Source: Paralithodes platypus (Eukaryota; Arthropoda; Malacostraca; Decapoda; Lithodidae). From it: a stretch of 64,000 nt of DNA. The DNA lies in contig CM064481.1 of the NCBI GenBank assembly GCA_032716605.1, positions 21,756,811 to 21,820,810 on the forward strand. The letters are read 5' to 3'. Positions within the stretch are counted from its first letter, which is position 1. The number at the start of each line of letters is the position of its first letter. Of the stretch, positions 56,001-64,000 are shown one piece after another. A model generated the notes under the pieces. It saw only the letters and a program-made list of their open reading frames with translations. It made no database searches and had not been told where the DNA came from. The translations under genes were made by a program, and so were the position numbers.

Positions 56001-57041
56001 TTGAGATCTAGAAGATATATAAGTAAAAGGAACAGTCAGAGTAAGCTATGGGTATGGCAGAGATCGCTCAGGTCTCACTCTGATAGACCAGCGCATCACC
56101 ATCATATACCATATGTTCTCATATACCATAGCTCATTCCTAGGCTATATCGGTCAGTAGCGGCGCAAATAGATTTATAATTAGCCTAGGCCTACAGTGAA
56201 AAAGTTAATATTTACCTCCTGTTATCCACAGCCAAAGCTGAACTTCCCCACACCCCCGCTGTTTGACATCAACTTACGTGTTTACACGACGTACGCCCGG
56301 TAACACAACTCATTCCAAAATAGGTAGCATTCAAGGAGACTACATCAGGACTCTTCTTTTTCTTCTTATCTCTGACCGGGTATAAGCTATCCTAGTGTTT
56401 ACTAGCCTATACCCCTTTGAAAGGACATTGGCCTAAGCTGCCTAACCTAACAACCTTACCTAACCTATCCTAGTATTATGGGTGGGGGCTGCTGCCCCCA
56501 CACCCCCGCTCTTTGACATCTTTTGACAGATTTTTGGTGTATTTTTCTATGAAAAGGGTATTTTTTCAATTTGTCAATAGGCCTAACGAAAATCCTCCAT
56601 GCAGACTAGGCCTAGCCTATAGGCTATGGAGAAAAATATGTCGAATCTGTTGGTGCCTATTTTCCCTAATAAATTGTTTCTAATAAGGCGGATGTAGCCT
56701 AGTGTCCTTGAAGATTATCCCAAAATATTCTCTGTACCCAGCCAAAATATTATCTAGGCTAGCCTACCCTATATACCCAGTGAAAATATTCGGAAAAACT
56801 AAATAAGATGGTCACCAATTTTCCCATGGATTGTTTTATTTTTCCCAGTTAGTTTTCATCAATACCTGTATATAGTGTTTGGAAATAATTACAACCCTCG
56901 GCGAAACGGTTTTCCCCATTATACAACGATCTTAAGACACGCCGCCCGATAGTGGGGAGGGATATGAAGTACAGGGAAAATGAGGGGTTAAATGTGTAAA
57001 ACGGCGATTAAAACGTATTTTAGCAAAACTTGGCTCGGGTT
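56001..57041. other. Intergenic sequence without gene
   Basis: AT-rich. 56440-56525 repeats 34775-34860, and CACACCCCCGCT..TTTGACATC occurs twice (about 56259 and 56500). The last 20 bases before 57042 (GCAAAACTTGGCTCGGGTTT) match the tandem repeat beyond the piggyBac element at 62410. Confidence 0.5.
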
Positions 57042-57236
57042 TTAACCCTTCAACCCCGGGTGGTACACGTGTGTACCATTATGTTTTGACCCGAGGAACC
57101 CGGGTGGTACAACATTGTACCATTGCTTGCGTATGTGCTTTCGAATGGCGCGCGTAAACATTTCGTTCCGTGGTCGCTAGGTGACGCCACCAGACACCAT
57201 GTATGCCACCAAAACAGTCTCCACCCTGCCGCCAAC

Positions 57237-60128
57237 ATGGATACTAGCCCAAAAAGTGATTCCCCTGTGTCCGATTCCATGCTCCCTTCGACGCCTGCCC
57301 AGGTTCGTCGCGCCCTAACGCAAAGGCACGTACAAGATGCGTTGACTCCCGGAGGTATTGAAATAGCTTTGAGGAGTTATGAACGTGGTGAAGGACAAAA
57401 TAGTGTTGATGACTTGGGCAGTGATAGCTCCGAGTCGTATCAGTCGCACTATAGTGAAGATTTAGACGATCTAGACGAAATTCATCAAAGAGACGCGCAA
57501 TTTGTTGGATTTGAGCATGACGATGATAGTGATGATAGTACTGAACGTGATATAGTTGTGCAAGGTGATGAGAGTGTAGTGAGAGTGAGCGAATGGGACA
57601 GCACTAGGTTGACTGCCAAGTTTAGGTTGAGTGACACGACACCTAGCCCTTCGCCAGATAAATCCCCATTCAAGATACGTTTTTATAAGAAGCAAGTTTT
57701 TGAAAAGGCGGCCGCGGCAGCCAGGAAAGAGGCCCTAAAACTTGGTGAGGGAGCAGTGCGTGAGGGTGCCAGTGAGGGTGAGCGTGAGGGTGAGGTTGAC
57801 CCGCCATTGTCTTCCTTATCTACCCACGCCACCCAAGTTGCCCCAGGCGCCCGCCATTCTTCCCCACCACCACCAGCACTGCCTAGGGTTGAGGACCCCC
57901 CCCTTTCGGCCTATTTACCCCCTATTTCCCCCGAGAGGAGACATACTACTAAAGAAAAGGGAAAAGGAGCTACAAGTAGGCGCTCTTTGTTCGAGGCTTC
58001 CGCGGCTTCCACCCCTGCCGGTCCCAGCCATACGACCCAGCAACTTTCCCCAGGGTCCACCCCACCTCTCCAGCCTACAACAGAGGTTCCTGACGATGTA
58101 TTTGACCTCGCATCCATACCTGCACCTACAGACACTGAACCAGTGCTGTCTACGACTTGTCGTAGGCCAAGGAGCCCCGAACCTCTGCATGAAGATGACA
58201 GAGCCTCACCTGCCACTCCTTCCCCACCTCGCCGACCTACACGCATCATTCGTTCCCCGCGAGATTATGAGGGGGGGTCTGAAGATGAAGGGCACCTCAC
58301 AGATGACTCTGGCCATGATTACATGGGTCCACCGTCAGGGCAAGATGACGGCTCTGACGACAACGACGATGACTTTATGGACATCGACGACCCTCAACCC
58401 CGACGCTTGGCCCAGGGCCGTCGTGCTCCTGGCCACCCTGGCCGCCGGGCTGGGCCTGGGCGCCGTCGCGCTCCTGGCCGCCCTAGGGTGCGCACCGCCA
58501 AAGTTCGTGGGCGTGCTGCCCCAGCTGCAGCTCCTCATCAGTGTCGCCAGCAGGACCCATTTTATATTTTCAACTGGCAGGATGTGGCTGCTGATGAAGT
58601 GAATGACCCTGATGTAACCCCTTTTGATGAGGTACAGGAGGGATCAGGAGTTACCCCAAGTTTTCCCGCAGGCCCCAATGCTCCACCACATGAGCTTTTT
58701 GAGGCATTTTTTGATAAGGAGGTTACTGAGTTTGTCATAGAGGAGACAAACAAGCACCACCAAATCCAGGTGAACTTTTTTGGCAAGGTGACCAAGGGCC
58801 ACATGAAGCGGTGGACCCCAGTGACTCATCCCGAATTCATGGTGTTCCTGGCAATCACCATGCTAATGCCTCATGTAAAGAAGCACAGGTTGGCTGACTA
58901 TTGGATCACCAAAGATCTGATATCCACCCCTGCCTTCGGGAAATACATCTCTCGGGACCGGTACCTCGACATCCTCGGAGCGCTCCATCTTGTCACCAAC
59001 ACCGACATGCATCTCTCTGACAAGCTGTGGAAGATTAGGACGTTGTACGAGATGATGCGAGAACGTTTCACGTCATACTTCACGCCCTTCTGCAACGTCT
59101 GTATTGACGAGTCTCTTGTGCTGTTCCGGGGAAAGCTGAGCTTCAGGCAGTACATCCCCTCAAAGAGACATCGCTTTGGTATAAAGTTCTTTGTGCTGTG
59201 CGATTGCCAAACTGGCTATGTCCTGGACTTCCTGGTCTACAGCGGGAAGGAAGGGGACGTGGAAATAGACCCCCTCATTGGCTTTGGCGGAGCAGTGGTT
59301 CAAGCCATGATGAACCGGTACTTCCAGAAGAATCACGTCCTCTACACGGACAACTACTACACGTCCCCCACTCTCTCAAAGTACCTCCATCAGCGCAAGA
59401 CGGGGACTGTAGGCACAGTTAGAGCGAAAAGGAAGGGCATGCCAACTTTCCCTCCTAAAACCAAGAAAGGCGATGTCTTCAAGAAGAAGTCGGGACCCAT
59501 TCTGGCTATCCACTGGCACGACCAGCGGAAGGTCAACCTCCTGAGCACCGTCCACAAGGGGGAAATGGTTGAGACTGGCAAGGTGGATCGCCGCACCCAA
59601 GTCAGGGTGACCAAGCCCGATGCTGTAATGGACTACAACATAAATATGAGGCTGGTGGACAAGTCCGACATGCAGATAGGCTTCATCGACTGTCTGCGTA
59701 CCTCGTGCAGATGGTACAAAAAGTTCTTTCTGCACATGGTGGACATGTCAATGCTGAATGCCTACAATATCTACAGGCTTCGGAATCTGCGCACACCCAG
59801 GAAGTTCAGTAGCCTGCGGAGGTTCCAAAAACAGGTGTTGGTGGAGCTCCTGGACAGGTATGCTATGCCACAGAGGGCAGTGGCACAACCTGGGCGCCCC
59901 GTTCAGGACCGCATGCAGTGTGCACAGTATCTAAATGTGCACAAGCTCGGTTACCTGCCTCTGGATCGAGATGGAGTCACCATTAGCAGAAGGCGGTGCC
60001 ATGTCTGCTGGAACAGCCAGGTGAGGTCGAGGAAGCAGAAAAAGACCACCATGCAGTGTGTGGAGTGCCAGGTGTCACTATGTGCTATACCGTGCTTTGC
60101 TGAGTACCACACCAAGCAGGAGTACTAA
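57237..60128 (+). CDS. piggyBac-like transposase (intact, 963 aa)
   Basis: Start chosen at ATG 57237 (GCCAACATGG, good context); the frame is open upstream only from a TTG. It cuts and pastes DNA at TTAA. Residues 1-420: acidic, Asp/Glu/Ser-rich and Pro-rich; around 405-425 a basic AT-hook-like GRPRVRTAKVRGR. From about 450 the DDE-type core: Asp624 (CIDESLVLFRGK), Asp705 (LYTDNYYTSPTL), Asp808 (MRLVDKSDMQ). The spacing of 81 and 103 fits the piggyBac DDD triad. C terminus: Cys/His-rich domain CHVCW...CVECQVSLC..PCF..YH, the end-binding finger. Longer than the classical 594-aa enzyme because of the N-terminal extension. All motifs are present, so it may be active. Confidence 0.93.
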   Translation: MDTSPKSDSPVSDSMLPSTPAQVRRALTQRHVQDALTPGGIEIALRSYERGEGQNSVDDLGSDSSESYQSHYSEDLDDLDEIHQRDAQFVGFEHDDDSDDSTERDIVVQGDESVVRVSEWDSTRLTAKFRLSDTTPSPSPDKSPFKIRFYKKQVFEKAAAAARKEALKLGEGAVREGASEGEREGEVDPPLSSLSTHATQVAPGARHSSPPPPALPRVEDPPLSAYLPPISPERRHTTKEKGKGATSRRSLFEASAASTPAGPSHTTQQLSPGSTPPLQPTTEVPDDVFDLASIPAPTDTEPVLSTTCRRPRSPEPLHEDDRASPATPSPPRRPTRIIRSPRDYEGGSEDEGHLTDDSGHDYMGPPSGQDDGSDDNDDDFMDIDDPQPRRLAQGRRAPGHPGRRAGPGRRRAPGRPRVRTAKVRGRAAPAAAPHQCRQQDPFYIFNWQDVAADEVNDPDVTPFDEVQEGSGVTPSFPAGPNAPPHELFEAFFDKEVTEFVIEETNKHHQIQVNFFGKVTKGHMKRWTPVTHPEFMVFLAITMLMPHVKKHRLADYWITKDLISTPAFGKYISRDRYLDILGALHLVTNTDMHLSDKLWKIRTLYEMMRERFTSYFTPFCNVCIDESLVLFRGKLSFRQYIPSKRHRFGIKFFVLCDCQTGYVLDFLVYSGKEGDVEIDPLIGFGGAVVQAMMNRYFQKNHVLYTDNYYTSPTLSKYLHQRKTGTVGTVRAKRKGMPTFPPKTKKGDVFKKKSGPILAIHWHDQRKVNLLSTVHKGEMVETGKVDRRTQVRVTKPDAVMDYNINMRLVDKSDMQIGFIDCLRTSCRWYKKFFLHMVDMSMLNAYNIYRLRNLRTPRKFSSLRRFQKQVLVELLDRYAMPQRAVAQPGRPVQDRMQCAQYLNVHKLGYLPLDRDGVTISRRRCHVCWNSQVRSRKQKKTTMQCVECQVSLCAIPCFAEYHTKQEY

Positions 60129-60177
60129 CTAATAATCATAGTGAAAGTACCAAAGACTGACAATATGTATGTATATT

Positions 60178-61485
60178 TTTTTTTTTTTTTTTTTTAAGAG
60201 ACAATGAACGGAGGAAGGAAAAACACAGATAAAACAAAAAGGTCCATGTGCCTAAAGGCATCCTCCATTCATAAAATGTTTGTAACAACTGGATTTAAAC
60301 ATTTGTTGATTGTAAGTTTGTGGAAAGCAATTCGAGGGAAGTGAATTCCAAAGAGTAGTAGCTCTGGGGATAAATGAATTCTGATAAGCAGAAGTTCTGC
60401 ATTGTGGAGGAGAAAGTGTAAATTCATGGGCGCTCTCAGCTGCCCTAGTTCTACGGGGAAAGATGTGGAGAGGCGGCACAATTGAAGCAAGTTCCTCGGA
60501 ACAATTGCTGTGAAAATATCTGTAGAATAATGCAAGGGATGCAACGTTTCTTCGTATGGCTAATGTAGGAAGGTCCTGTGTGATTGCAGGGTTATTGATT
60601 AATCTAATAGCTTTATTTTGAATTTTGTCCAACTGCCTCAATGCAACCACTCCACTTCCACCCCACAGAGGTGAACAGTAATCCATCTGAGAACGCACAT
60701 GACTTTTATATATTACGGCCAACTGCTCGTCAGTGAAGAATTCTCGAACTCTGTACAGGAGTCCAGTTTTTTAGAGGCATTCTTAGCAATGCTTCTAACA
60801 AAATGTGTCCAGCTCAAGTTAGTAGTTAATGTTACACCGAGAATGTCAATACTAGGGGAAGTGGGAATATTTACATCATTAAAAAATATATGGGAGTCCG
60901 TGAGATTCTGTCGGTTAGAAAATTGAATGTACTTGGTTTTCTGTGCATTAAAGGAAACTAGATTCTCTTGTCCCCATTCATTAATTCTAGAAAGGTCCTG
61001 GTTCAGAGAAATTGCAGTGTTTATTTTTGAATTTATAAGATCGGGTTGGGTGAAAGAATTGGTAAATGTGAAGGAACTGTGGAGTGTTGAGTCATCTGCG
61101 TAGGAATGTATTGGATTATGAGTGGTAGATATGAGATCATTGATATGAATGAGGAACAGAGTTGGGGCCAAAACTGATCCCTGGGGAACACCAGCATTTA
61201 TTGAGTGAAATTGAGAATAAAGGCCATCTACCATTACACGTATTTTTCTGTTATGAAGATAAGAAGAAATTAGTGGAACTAATGATGCAAGGCCGTAGTG
61301 TGACATCTTCGACAATAAGGATTGATGCCAGACTCTATCAAATGCCTTTGATATATCCAGTGCTATTGTATGTGTTTCACCATGTTGGTCTGTAGCTTGG
61401 TTGATTTGATGCGTAAGAAGGCAAAGAATGTCTGCAGTTGATCGACATCGTCTAAAACCATATTGCCTATCACTGATTAATTTAT
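60178..61485 (-). pseudogene. LINE family 2, copy 2, 5'-truncated RT
   Basis: - strand, poly(A) tail as T run at 60178-60196. It carries the RT from YGFRRCRSTAD (61470) through LDISKAFDRVWH, GVPQGSVLAPTLFL, SYADDSTLHSS to NGGCL (60252). One frame change near 60740 splits it; the positions that are shifted in copy 1 (37216, 37530) are in frame here. Truncated at the RT finger region, so not autonomous. No clear target duplication. Confidence 0.88.
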
Positions 61486-62402
61486 TATTCTTTTATTTAT
61501 TATTTATTTATTTATTTATTTATTTATTATTTATATAGGCAACAAGTGGAAATAAAACAATGTATTGTGATAAAAAAGTCATGTATTATGAAAACATATA
61601 TAAATAAGTGAAAAAAGACACAATAAATTGTATATAAAACGTTTACAAAGCATAGGACAAAGTGAAAGTGACACATGACATAATATTAGATGGACAAAGT
61701 ATAATAAACACCTGTGATAACGAATAATCACTGCCTAATATAACAATAACCTACCTCAATTACTAATAAAATGTACCGTATCAAGTGAAAATGAGCATTA
61801 TCAGTGACAGTGACACTCTCTCAAGCATATTTACCAAAGTGAAAGTGACACACGAACTAATATTAGATGGCCAAAGTATAATAAACACCTGTGATAACGA
61901 ATAATCACTGCCTAATATAACAATAACCAGCCTCAATTACTCATAAAAACTACGGTATCGAGTGAAAATGTGAAATATTAGTGACAATGATAGCCTAATA
62001 CACATATTTTATATAATTGGACTCCAAATAACTATAATAACATCACTATCAATAAATAAAATCGCCTCCGGGAGGTAAAAACTCTGGCGCGACAAGTGGC
62101 TAAGTGCGCAGTAGGTTAGCCAAGCCGGGGCCTGGGCCAAGGCGACGCATCCGAACGCGGGAAGATTTTCCCGCATAAAAATCACTCCACTTCCCGCGCT
62201 CGCCATTATGCAATCACTTGGGCTAGAGACCTCTACTCAACGGCATTCTACACATGAAGGTTTGTGCAACATTTTTTTTTTTTTTTTTATAACTTTGTGT
62301 CATGTATTTCAGGAGTAACAGGTGAATCAACATGGACCAAAATTCCTCAAAACCCCCGGTCACAGAGTACAGTCACGATCTACCCTAGCCGGGGTTGGAG
62401 GG
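61486..62402 (+). repeat. piggyBac 3' region with direct repeat and (TTTA)n
   Basis: (TTTA)n at 61494-61540. A block of about 150 bp is present twice: 61662-61820 and 61842-61990 (AAGTGAAAGTGACAC..., AACACCTGTGATAACGAATA). Similar TCACTTTCACT sequence lies in the deleted piggyBac at 20240-20445, so it belongs to the element. Poly(T) at 62271-62289. Confidence 0.65.
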
Positions 62403-62406
62403 TTAA

Positions 62407-62760
62407 GGTATTTCAAAGGCCTAAAACCCAATATTTCGAAAACCCGAGCCAAGTTTTGGCCAAAGCTGGCTCGGATTTTGAGTTTGTAGATAACAAAATT
62501 ACAGTAACATCGTTTAGAAATTTGGCTCAGGTTTCCCAAAATTGCAAAGCCATAAAACCCGAATTTTGGAAAACCCAAGCCAAGTTTTGGCAAAACTTGG
62601 CTCGGATTTTGCGAGTTTTAAGAGTAAACAAATTACAGTAACCTAATTTAGAATTTTGGCTCATGTTTCCCTAAATTGCAAACCCCAAAAAGCATAATTT
62701 TGGAATACCCGAGCCAATTTTTGGCAAAACTTGGATCGGATTTTGAGAATCGAAAAAGAC
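62407..62760. repeat. Tandem repeat, about 132-bp unit, three copies
   Basis: Units begin around 62440, 62570 and 62705 with ACCCGAGCCAAGTTTTGGC-like sequence, each containing the inverted pair GCCAAGTTTTGGC / GGCTCGGATTTTG and, in the first two, AAATTACAGTAAC. The piggyBac element is inserted at its edge. Confidence 0.7.
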
Positions 62761-63043
62761 TAACTAAATGTCGGAAATCGGCTCATAAATGCGCCTCCGT
62801 TCGAATATGAATTCGCTCGAAGTGTCCAGATACCTCTGTAAATACTACCGCAACTACGAATCTTGTTTTTGAGACCTAGTATATCGTGACGTGATGCGCA
62901 AAGCTGTGGAAATGAACACCTGTAGTTTCGACAGAGATGGGCAGGTGGAGTTAGTGTTGACTAAAAAGCTGGTGGAGCCAGGTGGACAGACCTCGGGAGA
63001 CAGGTGAAAATGGCGTGTGTACGAATCGGTGCCGTCTATAGGA
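62761..63043. other. No recognisable feature
   Basis: Short spacer; nothing supported. Confidence 0.5.
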
Positions 63044-63491
63044 AGGTATTGACTGGGAGGTTTGACGTACCTCCCAACCTACCAAATAGGAAAACCTACT
63101 ATTTGGTAGTAGTCTTGGAAAATCCAACGTCAAGGCTATTAACCTAATTGCAATGACGACTTGTCTATTTTGACTGCTATGTCGTCATTCCAACCGCGGT
63201 TAAAAAGAAAACGTCTAGAGTCTACTCCTTATCTTGCTCTAGGAGACATTGTACATTAACCAAAACTACCACCGAAGGTGAAAAAAGCATAGCAGAGAAG
63301 AAAAGGGGTTTACCTTAGTTACCGCTTAAGGCCCATCCCGTGTTCCGTCATGTGCAGATCCCTGTCGAACGTGTGCATGAGCGACCCTCTCTTGTCATCA
63401 CATCTCACGTCAGCAGAAGAACGCGGATGGGCAGGGGTCCGGCGTGAGGGAGGGTATTATGTACGTTGGATTTTCCAAGACTACTACCAAA
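63044..63491 (-). repeat. Right end of another DIRS-like element (family 2 relative)
   Basis: 63044-63133 has the complementary-region plan: GGGAGGTTTGACGTACCTCCC, AGGAAAACCTACTATTTGGT, then GTAGTAGTCTTGGAAAATCC. The inverse tip GGATTTTCCAAGACTACTAC is at 63468-63487. The plan resembles family 2 (GTCAAACCTCCC core) but the tip sequence differs. No coding part is present. Confidence 0.6.
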
Positions 63492-64000
63492 TTATAGGTT
63501 TGACTCCTGTAAGGAGATTAGGAAAACCTAATATTTAGTAGTGGCCCCGTAATCATTGACGAACATGCCTATTACATAAGGCATCCTCTTCAAACACTAA
63601 TCCGCCGTAGTTTGAATCTACCGCGCAGAGCATTTAAAAAACTGAGGAGCCTTCATCATGAGCGCACGCGACCTCACTCATGGCTTCAGTCATTATGAAT
63701 TGGGTTCTCACTACGAAAAAACTTCGTAAAAAATAAAAACAAAAAGAAAATAAGAATAACTATCCAATAAGCTTTCCATCATATCGTGGATGTACTTGTG
63801 TGGATTTCTGACCAGACGCTGAATCAGGCGTCATTCCTCCTTCACTGACATATCAAGTAAACCAAAATCCTTAATACATCAACGAATGGGAAGGGGACGG
63901 TCGGGAGGGCCCCAGTCGTCAATGATTACGGGGCCACTACTAAATATTAGGTTTTCCTAATCTCCTTACAGGAGTCAAACCTATAATTTATTAGTGGCCC
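63492..64000 (-). mobile_element. Right end of a DIRS family 3 element, continues beyond the window
   Basis: Right-end core (63492-63532), terminal repeat (63533-63843, matching 30155-30465 inverted), spacer and internal complementary region from about 63935. The rest of the element, on the - strand, lies past base 64000. Confidence 0.85.

Larger units (their letters stand above)
57042..62406 (+). mobile_element. Autonomous piggyBac-like transposon with LINE in its 3' region
   Basis: TTAA at 57042-57045 and 62403-62406. Left end TTAACCCTTCAACCCCGGGT; right end (reverse complement) TTAACCCTCCAACCCCGGCT. Just inside the left end, CCCGGGTGGTAC...TGTACCATT occurs twice in tandem (57055-57125). 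It codes for an intact transposase. A 1.3-kb LINE fragment (60178-61485) sits in the 3' untranslated part. Confidence 0.9.

Noticed and set aside
57123..57236. TTG start giving a 1001-residue transposase
   Set aside because: The first in-frame ATG with good context is at 57237; the upstream stretch overlaps the terminal repeats.
57742..58602. 286-codon + strand frame inside the piggyBac gene
   Set aside because: Shadow of the Pro/Asp-rich N-terminal part of the transposase; no motif and no good start.
1..64000. Host protein-coding genes or conserved RNA genes
   Set aside because: All coding homology I recognise belongs to transposable elements; remaining open frames are short and lack motifs or splice structure.

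Overview
The window reads as a stretch of a large, repeat-dense animal genome with no recognisable host gene. Nearly every base can be assigned to transposable elements of a few kinds: tyrosine-recombinase (DIRS-like) retrotransposons, non-LTR retrotransposons (LINEs), piggyBac elements with many short TTAA-flanked derivatives, and two TA-flanked DNA transposons. An invertebrate is certain enough. A decapod crustacean is my best guess, because DIRS1-like elements are known to be widespread there, but nothing in the window proves it.

Layout. 1-4934: 3' two-thirds of a DIRS element (family 1, + strand; gag cut by the window edge). 4935-5836: LINE fragment. 5930-13280: two family 2 DIRS copies head to head, forming a long inverted repeat, with a piggyBac MITE in one arm and a pogo/Tigger-like element in the middle. 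13921-19770: TA-flanked DNA transposon holding a full-length LINE (14364-18311) with a 2A-like peptide and PHD finger. 19894-21030: piggyBac derivative. 21031-31119: second, inverted copy of the TA transposon, split by a family 3 DIRS element (21944-30511). 31539-34371: truncated 2A-LINE and three piggyBac MITEs. 35223-38947: second LINE family with a MITE in its 3' end. 40576-53445: family 1 DIRS on the - strand, complete with 293-bp inverted terminal repeats and an intact recombinase gene, carrying a second full-length 2A-LINE (42857-46823). 53446-57041: sparse repeats, including a short LINE-derived element. 57042-62406: piggyBac element with an intact transposase and a LINE in its 3' region. 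62410-64000: a tandem repeat, then the right ends of two more DIRS elements.

How the genes work together. In the DIRS elements gag, RT/RNase H/methyltransferase-like and tyrosine recombinase follow one another. Gag and RT are linked by a canonical A AAA AAC slippery site ending in the gag stop, and RT overlaps the recombinase frame. The 2A-LINE codes for a short leader, a 2A motif, a PHD finger, an endonuclease and an RT. The piggyBac transposase could serve the TTAA-flanked short elements around it.

Most notable: (1) one 2A-LINE copy differs from the other almost only by A-to-G on its coding strand over about 2.5 kb, as expected if an ADAR-edited RNA had been reverse transcribed; (2) the conserved -1 frameshift site in DIRS; (3) a right-end core sequence shared by several diverged DIRS families; (4) a 317-bp element made of the two ends of the 2A-LINE.
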